From: Fervidifonticultor_A octavus_A
GTDB lineage: Bacteria > Sysuimicrobiota > Sysuimicrobiia > Sysuimicrobiales > Humicultoraceae
Length of the DNA: 27,408 nucleotides
Reading direction: 5' to 3'
Assembly: GCA_031459655.1 (NCBI GenBank)
Contig: JAVKID010000039.1
Location: 1 to 27,408, forward strand
The notes beneath the pieces are model-generated. The model made no database searches. It was not told where the DNA came from and worked only from the letters and a program-made list of their open reading frames with translations. Positions 14,814 through 21,699 of the stretch are shown piece after piece (position 1 is the stretch's first letter; each line of letters begins with the position of its first letter). The position numbers and the translations under genes were made by a program.

Positions 14814-15908
14814 ATGCTGGCGCTCACCACCGACCTGCGTACGGATCGCCTGAGGCGTCTTCGAACCCGCTGCGCCGCCGACGGCCTGGACGGCGTCATC
14901 CTGGCCAGGCCCCAGAACGTCGCGTACGTGTCGGGGTTTGTCGGGTCCGCCGGGTTTGCGGTGGTCACCGCGCGCGACGCGCACCTGGTGCTGGACTTCC
15001 GGTACGTCGAGCAGGCCGCCTCCCAGGCCCCGCACTTCACCCGGGTCAGGGCCCGGGGGCCGCTCCCTGACGCCGTCGCCGCCCTCGTGAAGGACCTGGG
15101 GATCAGGCGCGTCGGGGTCGAGGAGGAGTTTCTGCCGGTCGGCACGTTCCGCCGCCTGGCAGACGCCGCGGCACCGGTCGAGATCGTGCCGGTCGCCGGC
15201 CTGGATCGCCTGCGGTGGCAAAAGTCCCCGGAGGAGGTCGCGGCGATTCGCCGCGCGGCCCAGGTCGCCGCCGACGCCTTCGCCGACGTCCTGCCGTTGA
15301 TCCGGCCGGGCGCGGTGGAGCGCGAGATCGCGGTGACTTTGGAGGAACGCTTGCGCCGCCGCGGATCCCAACGCATCCCGTTCGATACCATCGTCGCCTC
15401 CGGTCCGCGCTCGGCGCTGCCGCACGGATCCGCCGACGACCGGGTCATCGGGCCGGGCGAGTTCGTCACCGTGGATTTCGGCGCGGCGGTGGACGGCTAC
15501 CATGCCGACTGCACGCGCACCCTCGTCACCGCGCCGGCCGGCGACCGGCACCGGGAAATCTACAACGTCGTGCTGGCCGCCCAGCAGGCGGCGCTGTCGG
15601 GCCTGCGGGCGGGGATGACCGGGAAGGATGCCGACGCGCTGGCCCGGTCGGTGATCGAGCAGGCCGGCTACGGGGAGGCCTTCGGCCACAGCCTGGGCCA
15701 CGGCGTCGGGCTGGCCGTGCACGAGGGCCCGACGCTCTCGCCGAGGGAGGAGGCGGTGCTCCCGCCGGGCGCGGTGGTCACCGTGGAGCCCGGCATCTAC
15801 CTGTCCGGATGGGGCGGTGTGCGCATCGAGGATGTGGTCGTCCTGACCGAGAGTGGGTGCGAGGTCCTGACGCCGCTGTCCAGGGACCTGATCGAGGTGA
15901 GGCCGTGA
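14814..15908 (+). CDS. pepQ: Xaa-Pro aminopeptidase/dipeptidase (M24B family)
   Basis: The protein has 364 residues, typical for PepQ/YqhT-type enzymes. The N-terminal creatinase-like domain (about 8-135) contains DGVILARPQNVAYVSGF. The C-terminal pita-bread domain (about 140-358) carries all five metal ligands: Asp221 (VTVDFG), Asp232 (HADCTRT), His296 (LGHGVG), Glu325 (VTVEPG) and Glu339 (VRIEDV). Two metal ions activate water to cleave the bond before proline in peptides, in the cytoplasm. As in Bacillus, it lies directly before efp, whose GTG start overlaps the pepQ stop by four bases. The ATG at 14814 has no clear ribosome site, consistent with the leaderless promoter just upstream. Confidence 0.93.
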   Translation: MLALTTDLRTDRLRRLRTRCAADGLDGVILARPQNVAYVSGFVGSAGFAVVTARDAHLVLDFRYVEQAASQAPHFTRVRARGPLPDAVAALVKDLGIRRVGVEEEFLPVGTFRRLADAAAPVEIVPVAGLDRLRWQKSPEEVAAIRRAAQVAADAFADVLPLIRPGAVEREIAVTLEERLRRRGSQRIPFDTIVASGPRSALPHGSADDRVIGPGEFVTVDFGAAVDGYHADCTRTLVTAPAGDRHREIYNVVLAAQQAALSGLRAGMTGKDADALARSVIEQAGYGEAFGHSLGHGVGLAVHEGPTLSPREEAVLPPGAVVTVEPGIYLSGWGGVRIEDVVVLTESGCEVLTPLSRDLIEVRP

Positions 15909-16465
15909 TCTCGACCAATGATTTCCGACCCGGGGTCGTCGTGACGCTGGAGGGGGACCTCTACGCTGTGGTCGCCTCCCAGCACGTGAAGCGGGGCCGC
16001 GGCAGCGCCTACGTGCGGGCGAAGATTCGGAACCTGAAGACCGGCGCCATCATCGAGCGGACGTTCAACGCCGGCGAACGGGTCCCCCAGGCCTACCTGG
16101 AGCGCCGGGAGATGCAGTACCTCTACCACGAGGGTGAGCACTACGTGTTCATGGACCAGGAGACGTTCGAGCAGGTGACCCTGGACGCCGGCCTCATCGG
16201 CGACGCCACCATCTACCTCAAGGAGAACACCGTCGTCACCGTCGTTCACTACGAGGGCCGTCCCATCGCCGTGGAACTGCCGCACGCGGTCGAGCTGAAG
16301 GTGGTGGAGACGGCGCCGGGCATTCGGGGCGACACCGCCTCAGGGGGATCGAAGCCGGCCATCCTGGAGACCGGGGCCGTGGTCCAGGTCCCGTTCTTCG
16401 TCGAGACGGGGAGCACCATCCGGGTGGACACCCGAACCGGAGAGTATCTGGAGCGCGTGCTGTAG
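15905..16465 (+). CDS. efp: Translation elongation factor P
   Basis: The protein has 186 residues, the standard EF-P length, with three beta-barrel domains. The first begins MISTNDFRPGVVVTLEGDLY. The second contains ERREMQYLYHEGEHYVFMDQ and the third ends with VDTRTGEYLERVL. PGIRGDTASGGSKPAILETG matches the family signature. EF-P enters the ribosomal E site and relieves stalling at proline runs. The domain I loop tip is KRGRGSA, with Arg at position 32, where many bacteria carry a modified Lys. Thermus EF-P also has Arg there. This is notable because the pilus proteins nearby are extremely proline-rich. The GTG start overlaps pepQ by four bases, with GAGGTGAG just upstream. Confidence 0.96.
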   Translation: MISTNDFRPGVVVTLEGDLYAVVASQHVKRGRGSAYVRAKIRNLKTGAIIERTFNAGERVPQAYLERREMQYLYHEGEHYVFMDQETFEQVTLDAGLIGDATIYLKENTVVTVVHYEGRPIAVELPHAVELKVVETAPGIRGDTASGGSKPAILETGAVVQVPFFVETGSTIRVDTRTGEYLERVL

Positions 16466-16525
16466 CCGGACCGGGCCCGGCGCGCTCTGTGGACCCGCCG
16501 GACCGTTCCCCTGGGGCGTTGCGGC

Positions 16526-16534
16526 TGGTAGAAT
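16526..16534 (+). promoter_or_regulatory. Extended -10 promoter element before nusB
   Basis: TGGTAGAAT is a TGn extended -10 with a hexamer matching five of six consensus bases. No good -35 lies at 17-bp spacing, which is normal for extended -10 promoters. Transcription would start near 16541, about 29 bases before the nusB GTG. Confidence 0.5.
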
Positions 16535-16569
16535 ACTGGCGTGCAGGACCCTCGACGGATGTCTGGGCC

Positions 16570-17001
16570 GTGAAAACGCGCCGCCGCCGGGCCCGGGATA
16601 CCGCCCTGCAGGTGCTCTTCCAACACGATGTGGGTCGCCTGCCGATTGACGAGGCGCTGGCGGTAGCCCGGCGAGACGACGCCGCGGTCGACTGGGACTT
16701 CGTCGAGGCCCTGTGCCGGGGGGTGGCCGAGCGCCAGGCAGAACTCGACGACCTGATCCTGCAACACCTCGCCGGCTGGACCCTGGATCGCCTCGCCAGC
16801 ATCGACCGCGTCATCCTGAGGATGGCGCTCTACGAACTGCGCTACCTGCCGACCCCGTCCGCCGTGGTGATCAACGAGGCGGTGGAGCTGGCCAAGCGGT
16901 ACGGGACCGATGACTCCGGCCGGTTTGTCAACGGCGTCCTGGGGGCGGTCCACCGGGAGGGCAGTCATGCCGGGGAACCCCGGCCGGCCCCCGGGTCCTG
17001 A
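16570..17001 (+). CDS. nusB: Transcription antitermination factor NusB
   Basis: The protein has 143 residues, the usual NusB size. It opens with VKTRRRRARDTALQVLFQHD, matching the RRRARE.ALQ.LYQ start of the family. It continues with AELDDLILQHLAGWTLDRLASIDRVILRMALYEL, and ends with AVVINEAVELAKRYGTDDSGRFVNGVLG, the RNA- and NusE-binding signature. NusB and NusE bind boxA RNA and prevent early termination in rRNA operons. I place the start at GTG 16570 because the conserved block begins there. An in-frame GTG at 16489 would run through the extended -10 element. The gene overlaps the following acylphosphatase by 35 bp. Confidence 0.94.
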   Translation: MKTRRRRARDTALQVLFQHDVGRLPIDEALAVARRDDAAVDWDFVEALCRGVAERQAELDDLILQHLAGWTLDRLASIDRVILRMALYELRYLPTPSAVVINEAVELAKRYGTDDSGRFVNGVLGAVHREGSHAGEPRPAPGS

Positions 17002-17284
17002 CCGCGTGCGCGCGCACCTGTGGATCAAAGGGCGCGTGCAGGGGGTGGGGTTCAGGTTTTTCGTGCACCGCCGCGCCTCGGCGCTCGGGACGGCCGGATT
17101 CGTGCGCAACCTCGCCGACGGCCGGGTCGAGGTGGTGGCCGAAGGATCGCCTGAGGCGGTCGCGGCGTTGATCGACGACGTGCGCGCAGGACCACCGGGC
17201 GCCCGGGTGCAGGATGTGGAGGTCACCTGGGAGGCGCCGCGGGGCGAGGGAGGCTTCGCGATCCGGACCGATGGCCGCAGGTGA
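16967..17284 (+). CDS. acyP: Acylphosphatase
   Basis: The protein has 105 residues, slightly longer than the usual 90 because of a Pro-rich N-terminus. VQGVGFRFFVHRRA contains the phosphate-cradle Arg30. GFVRNLADGRVEVVAEG contains the catalytic Asn48, both invariant in acylphosphatases. The enzyme hydrolyses carboxyl-phosphate bonds, for example in 1,3-bisphosphoglycerate or acetyl phosphate, in the cytosol. GGGAGGG sits five bases before the ATG at 16967. It overlaps nusB by 35 bp and ispA by 14 bp. In the common gene order this place holds xseA and xseB, so acyP stands where exonuclease VII genes are usually found. Confidence 0.93.
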   Translation: MPGNPGRPPGPDRVRAHLWIKGRVQGVGFRFFVHRRASALGTAGFVRNLADGRVEVVAEGSPEAVAALIDDVRAGPPGARVQDVEVTWEAPRGEGGFAIRTDGRR

Positions 17285-18215
17285 GGGGACGGCGCTGACC
17301 GGCAGCCTGGCGGCGTACCTGGCCGCGCGGGGTCCCGTGGTCGAGCGCGCGCTGGAGGCCGCGTTGCCGGCCGAAGACACCCTGCCCGGCCCGCTGCACG
17401 CCGCGATGCGCTACAGCCTGTTCGCGGGCGGCAAGCGCGTGCGCCCCATGCTGGTCCTGGCCTCCTGCGAGGCCGTCGGGGGCCGGATGGAGGTGGCCCT
17501 GCCGACGGCCTGCGCGGTCGAACTGATTCACACCTACTCGCTCATCCATGACGATCTGCCGTCTATGGACAACTCGGCCACGCGCCGGAACCGTCCGACC
17601 TGTCACGTGGCGTTCGGCGAGGCCATCGCGGTGCTCGCCGGCGACGCCCTGTGCGCGCACGCCTTCGCCCTGATGGCACAGACGGCGGAGGCCGCCGGCC
17701 CAGCCCGGACCGTGCAGGTGATGCGGGAGGTCGCGGAGGCCATCGGGACACGCGGCATGGTGGGCGGGCAGGTCCTGGACCTGCTGGCCGAAGACCGGCC
17801 GGACCTGCGGCGGCTGGGCCGATGGCCCGAGGACCGGCGCGAGGGCGCCTACATGATCCACCGGTGGAAGACCGCAGCCCTGATCCGGGCCTGCGTGCGC
17901 TCGGGCGCGATCCTGGCTGGCGCCGACCCGGCGCACCTCGAGGCGCTGACCGCCTACGGCGAGCATCTGGGGCTGGCGTTTCAGATCATCGACGACGTGC
18001 TGGACGAGGTCGGGTCCAGCCAGGCGCTGGGCAAGGATGCCCGCCGGGATGCGGTGAGCTCCAAACTGACCTTCCCCTCGGCGTTTGGATTGGAGGTCTC
18101 GCGGGCCATCGCGCGCCACCACACCGACCGCGCCACGGCCGCTCTGCAGGGCTGGGACGAGCGCGCCGGCGTGCTGCGGGAACTCGCTGCGGCGCTGCTG
18201 GTGAGGGAGTCGTGA
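17271..18215 (+). CDS. ispA: Polyprenyl (farnesyl/geranylgeranyl) diphosphate synthase
   Basis: The protein has 314 residues with the all-helical prenyltransferase fold. GGKRVRP (53-59) binds isopentenyl diphosphate. The first Asp-rich motif DDLPSMD (94-100) and the second DDVLD (241-245) hold the magnesium ions. LGKDARRDAVSSKLTFPS is the C-terminal signature. It condenses isopentenyl diphosphate with allylic diphosphates to give C15 or C20 chains. Just after the first motif, the usual acidic run and Gly (NDDLRRG) is NSATRRN, an odd change, though the three metal-binding Asp are kept. The ATG at 17271 overlaps acyP by 14 bp. The tlyA start overlaps the stop as GTGA. No dxs follows, unlike in many Firmicutes. 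Confidence 0.92.
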   Translation: MAAGEGTALTGSLAAYLAARGPVVERALEAALPAEDTLPGPLHAAMRYSLFAGGKRVRPMLVLASCEAVGGRMEVALPTACAVELIHTYSLIHDDLPSMDNSATRRNRPTCHVAFGEAIAVLAGDALCAHAFALMAQTAEAAGPARTVQVMREVAEAIGTRGMVGGQVLDLLAEDRPDLRRLGRWPEDRREGAYMIHRWKTAALIRACVRSGAILAGADPAHLEALTAYGEHLGLAFQIIDDVLDEVGSSQALGKDARRDAVSSKLTFPSAFGLEVSRAIARHHTDRATAALQGWDERAGVLRELAAALLVRES

Positions 18216-19087
18216 AGGAAGCCGCGGTGGCGAGGAGGGAGGTGGCGGGCCCGCGCAGCCCAGCCCGGCGGCGGTCCGCCCGTGTGCGGCTGGATGCGCT
18301 CGTCGTGGCCAGGGGGCTGGCCCCGACCCGGCACCAGGCCGAGGGGGCGATCCGCTCCGGGGAGATCTTCGTGGACGGCCGGCGCGTGGACAAGCCAGGG
18401 GTGAAGGTGTCCGAGGAGGCCGTCGTCGAGCGGCACCTGCGGGGCCCGGTCTACGTCAGCCGTGGCGGGATCAAGCTGGCCGCAGCGCTGGACGGCCTGG
18501 GGATCGACCCCAGGGGTCAGGTGGTGCTGGACGTCGGGTCGTCCACCGGCGGATTCACGGACTGCGTGCTGCAGCGGGGCGCGCGGCGCGTCTACGCGGT
18601 GGATGTGGGCCGCGGGCAGCTCCACTGGCGGCTCCGACGCGACCCCCGCGTGGTGGTGATGGAGGGCCGGCACGCCGCGCGCCTGCAGCCCGACGACTTC
18701 CCCGAACCCGCCGACCTGGCGACGATCGATTGTTCCTTCATCTCGGTGCTCCACGTGCTGCCGGCCGTCGCGCGCTGCGTCCGACCCGGAGGGCTGGTGC
18801 TGGCGCTGGTGAAGCCGCAGTTCGAGGCCGGCCCCCGCGCCGCCCCCCGGGGCGTCGTGCGGGATCCCTCGGTGCATGAGGCGGTGCTCCGCAGGGTGGT
18901 GGACGGCGCGCGGGCGCTGGGCCTGGCCCCGTTGGGCATCATCCCCTCGCCGATCCTGGGGCCGGACGGCAACCGCGAGTTCTTCCTGGCCCTCCGCAAC
19001 GGGCCGCCGTCCGGCGCCGATATGGCCGATATGCTGGAAGAGGAGATCAGGAAGGCGATCTGGGGATGCGAGGGCGCCGCTCCGTGA
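18212..19087 (+). CDS. tlyA: TlyA-type 16S/23S rRNA 2'-O-methyltransferase (S4 + FtsJ domains)
   Basis: The protein has 291 residues. An N-terminal S4 RNA-binding domain spans about 27-86 (RLDALVVARGLAPTRHQAEG, then GEIFVDGRRVDKPG). A YVSRGGIKLAAAL linker follows. The FtsJ-like methyltransferase domain has VVLDVGSSTGGFTDCVLQ for SAM binding, then IDCSFISVLHVLP and LALVKPQFEAGP with the catalytic Lys. TlyA methylates the ribose of 16S C1409, and in type II also 23S C1920. It has a basic 26-residue N-terminal extension. The GTG at 18212 overlaps the ispA stop. Later in-frame GTGs (18227, 18242) are alternative starts. The order ispA-tlyA-nadK-recN is common in Terrabacteria. Confidence 0.92.
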   Translation: MKEAAVARREVAGPRSPARRRSARVRLDALVVARGLAPTRHQAEGAIRSGEIFVDGRRVDKPGVKVSEEAVVERHLRGPVYVSRGGIKLAAALDGLGIDPRGQVVLDVGSSTGGFTDCVLQRGARRVYAVDVGRGQLHWRLRRDPRVVVMEGRHAARLQPDDFPEPADLATIDCSFISVLHVLPAVARCVRPGGLVLALVKPQFEAGPRAAPRGVVRDPSVHEAVLRRVVDGARALGLAPLGIIPSPILGPDGNREFFLALRNGPPSGADMADMLEEEIRKAIWGCEGAAP

Positions 19088-19950
19088 CCCGCGTAGCGAT
19101 CCTCGTCAACCAGCACCGCTTCGCGGCCTACCCGGGTGCCCGGGGGTTTCTGCGACGGACGCTCGACGCCCTGGCCGCCCGCGGGGTGGCGGTGAGGTTG
19201 AACGCCGCAGGGGCTGAAGCCGCCGGGCGCCCGGACCTGGCCGCCCCCGATGCAGCGCTGGCGGAAGACGGCGGACTGCTGATCGTCTGCGGCGGCGACG
19301 GGACGATCCTCTCGGCGGCGCGTCTGGCCGCCGGGCGGGTGCCGATCCTTGGGGTGAACCTGGGTGGATTCGGGTTCCTGGCCGAACTGCCCCTCAGCGA
19401 CCTCCCCGACCGCATCGGCGACGTGCTCGACGACCACGCGGTGCTCGACGAACGCGCGATGCTCGAAGCGGAGATCACGGGATCGGAGGGGACGCGGGGG
19501 CGCATGCTGGCCCTCAACGACATGGTCGTGGCCAAGACCGGCGTGGCCCGGGTCATTCGGGTGTCCACCTGGGTCTCGGGGGAGCACCTGGCCACGTATC
19601 CGGCCGACGGGGTGATCGTGGCGACCCCGACGGGCTCGACGGCCTACTCGCTCTCGGCTGGCGGCCCCATCGTCCATCCCCAGGTGGACGTCATCATCGT
19701 GACCCCCATCTGCCCGCACACCTTCACGGCCAGGCCCGTGGTGGTCTCCGGGGCGGCGGACGTGGCCGTCGAGGCCGCCGCGCCCGGCGAAGAGGTCTGT
19801 CTGAGCGTCGACGGCCAGGAGAGCCACCCGCTGCGGGCCGGCGACCGCGTCGTCGTCCGGCGCGCGGCGGCGCGCACACGGCTGGTCCGGTTGCAGCCGC
19901 CCAGCTTCTACAGCATCCTGCGCACCAAGCTCGGGTGGGGGGAGCGCTGA
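19084..19950 (+). CDS. nadK: NAD kinase
   Basis: The protein has 288 residues. VTRVAILVNQ begins the first Rossmann-like strand. GGDGT (70-74) is the phosphate-binding motif, and GVNLGGFGFLAEL follows in its conserved place. LNDMVV and PADGVIVATPTGSTAYSLSA bind the NAD ribose and adenine. PICPHTFTARPVVV and CLSVDGQ complete the family pattern. It phosphorylates NAD to NADP in the cytosol. I choose GTG 19084, overlapping the tlyA stop as GTGA like other junctions in this run. An ATG at 19066 would add six residues. The recN start follows at TGATG. The argR gene often found between nadK and recN is absent. Confidence 0.95.
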   Translation: MTRVAILVNQHRFAAYPGARGFLRRTLDALAARGVAVRLNAAGAEAAGRPDLAAPDAALAEDGGLLIVCGGDGTILSAARLAAGRVPILGVNLGGFGFLAELPLSDLPDRIGDVLDDHAVLDERAMLEAEITGSEGTRGRMLALNDMVVAKTGVARVIRVSTWVSGEHLATYPADGVIVATPTGSTAYSLSAGGPIVHPQVDVIIVTPICPHTFTARPVVVSGAADVAVEAAAPGEEVCLSVDGQESHPLRAGDRVVVRRAAARTRLVRLQPPSFYSILRTKLGWGER

Positions 19951-21680
19951 TGCTGCTGGAACTGCGCGTCCTGGACTTCGCCGTGGTCGAGGCCCTCTCG
20001 ATGGAGTTCGGGCCGGGCCTCACCATGCTTACCGGTGAGACCGGCGCCGGCAAGTCCATTATCGTGGACGCGCTGACCGCGGCGCTGGGAGCCCGGGCGG
20101 GTGCCGATGTGGTGCGGGCGGGGGCCCAGGCGGCTCGGGTCGAGGCCCGGCTGTTCCTGGCGCCGGAGTCGCCGGCGTCCCGGTGGCTGGCCGGGCAGGG
20201 AGTCCTCGAGTCCGAAGTGGTCGTGGCACGGGAGATCGGCGCCGACGGCCGGTCGCGCGGGTGGCTGAACGGCCGGCCGGTCACCGCGGGGATGCTGCGC
20301 GACCTGGGCGAGTTGATGGTCGAGGTTATCGGCCAGCACGAGAGCCAGCAGTTGCTCCGTCCCCAGACTCACATCGACCTGCTGGATGCATCCGGGGGAC
20401 CACCGCTGCTGGCGCTGCGGGCCGAGGTCGCCGCGCTGGCGGCGCGCCTGGGCGCGCTGCGGACCGAACAGCGGTCGCTCCTGGAAGGGGAGCGCGAGCG
20501 CCTGCGGCGGATCGACCTGCTGCGCCACCAGGTCCGGGAACTCGATGCGGCGGGCCTGCAGCCCGGAGAGGAAGAAGCCCTGGCGGCCCGGCGGACGCGT
20601 CTGGCCCACGCCGAGCGGCTGGCGGGCGCCGTGGCCTCGGCGTATGCGGCCCTGTACGAGTCCGAGGGAGGGGCCGCGGTGGACCGCTTGGGCCGCGCGA
20701 GGGCCGCCCTGCGCGAGGTGGCGGCCCTGGACCCGGCGCTGGCCGCGATGGCCGACCGGATCGACGCGGTGGCCGCGCAGGCCGCCGAGATCGCCCACGA
20801 ACTGGCCGACTACCGGGAGCAGATCGAGCACAACCCCGACGAGCTGGCCGCGATCGAGGACCGGCTGGCCCTGCTGGAGAATCTCCGGCGCAAGTACGGC
20901 GGAGGCATCGAGGCCCTGCTCGCGTCGCGCAAAGAGGCGGCGGCGGAACTCGCCCGCCTGGACGCCGCCGACGGACGACTGGCTGAGATCGAGTTGGAAC
21001 TGGCGCGGGTAGAGCGCGATCTGGCGGCGCGGTGCAGCCGCCTCTCGGAGATGCGCCGCGAGGCGGCCGGCCAACTGGAGGCGGCGGTGACCCGCGAACT
21101 CCAGATGCTGGAGATGAAGCGCTCGCGCCTGGCCGTCGCCGTCACCCAGCAGGACGACCCGCAGGGCCTGCGCGTGGGCGACCGCCTGCTGGCCCTGGGA
21201 CCCCATGGGGTGGACCGGGTGGAGTTCCTGCTGGCGGCCAACCCCGGCGAGGGGCCGCGGCCGCTGGCCAAGATCGCCTCGGGCGGAGAACTCGCGCGGG
21301 TGATGCTGGCACTGCGGCACGTGCTGGCGGCTACTGGGGGGACCCCCATCATGGTCTGCGACGAAGTGGACGCGGGGATCGGGGCGCGCACGGCCGGGGC
21401 GGTGGGCACGCTGCTCATCACGGCGGCCCGCTCGCGGCAGGTGCTTTGCGTCACACACCTGGCGCAGCTCGCCAGTCTGGGCGATCAGCACTACCAGGTG
21501 GTCAAAGAGATCGTGCGGGGCCGCACGCAGGTGAGGGTCAGGCGGCTGGAGGGGAAGGAGCGGGTGGAGGAAGTGGCCCGGATGCTCTCCGGCAAGCTCC
21601 CGACCCCCATCGCGCGCGAGTACGCCGTGGAACTCCTCGGTCAGGCCCGCCGCAAGAAGGTGGCCGGGGGCGCGTCGTAG
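19950..21680 (+). CDS. recN: DNA repair protein RecN
   Basis: The protein has 576 residues, full length for RecN. The N-terminal half-site has GETGAGKS (29-36, Walker A). The C-terminal half has ASGGELARV (signature, SGGEL 444-448) and PIMVCDEVDAGIGARTAG (Walker B, Glu472). The two are joined by long coiled coils (about 155-400) rich in Glu, Arg and Ala. VIGQHESQQLLRP is a family-specific loop. RecN is an SMC-like ATPase that gathers broken DNA ends for recombination. It overlaps nadK by one base (TGATG), with GGGGGGAG just upstream. It closes the overlapping run; pyrG begins 19 bp later with its own strong ribosome site. Confidence 0.96.
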   Translation: MLLELRVLDFAVVEALSMEFGPGLTMLTGETGAGKSIIVDALTAALGARAGADVVRAGAQAARVEARLFLAPESPASRWLAGQGVLESEVVVAREIGADGRSRGWLNGRPVTAGMLRDLGELMVEVIGQHESQQLLRPQTHIDLLDASGGPPLLALRAEVAALAARLGALRTEQRSLLEGERERLRRIDLLRHQVRELDAAGLQPGEEEALAARRTRLAHAERLAGAVASAYAALYESEGGAAVDRLGRARAALREVAALDPALAAMADRIDAVAAQAAEIAHELADYREQIEHNPDELAAIEDRLALLENLRRKYGGGIEALLASRKEAAAELARLDAADGRLAEIELELARVERDLAARCSRLSEMRREAAGQLEAAVTRELQMLEMKRSRLAVAVTQQDDPQGLRVGDRLLALGPHGVDRVEFLLAANPGEGPRPLAKIASGGELARVMLALRHVLAATGGTPIMVCDEVDAGIGARTAGAVGTLLITAARSRQVLCVTHLAQLASLGDQHYQVVKEIVRGRTQVRVRRLEGKERVEEVARMLSGKLPTPIAREYAVELLGQARRKKVAGGAS

Positions 21681-21699
21681 GGGTCCGGGAGGGGGAGCC

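Noticed and set aside
16489..16569. Upstream GTG start for nusB adding 27 residues
   Set aside because: The added residues do not match NusB proteins, and the region contains a strong extended -10 element that should precede the start.
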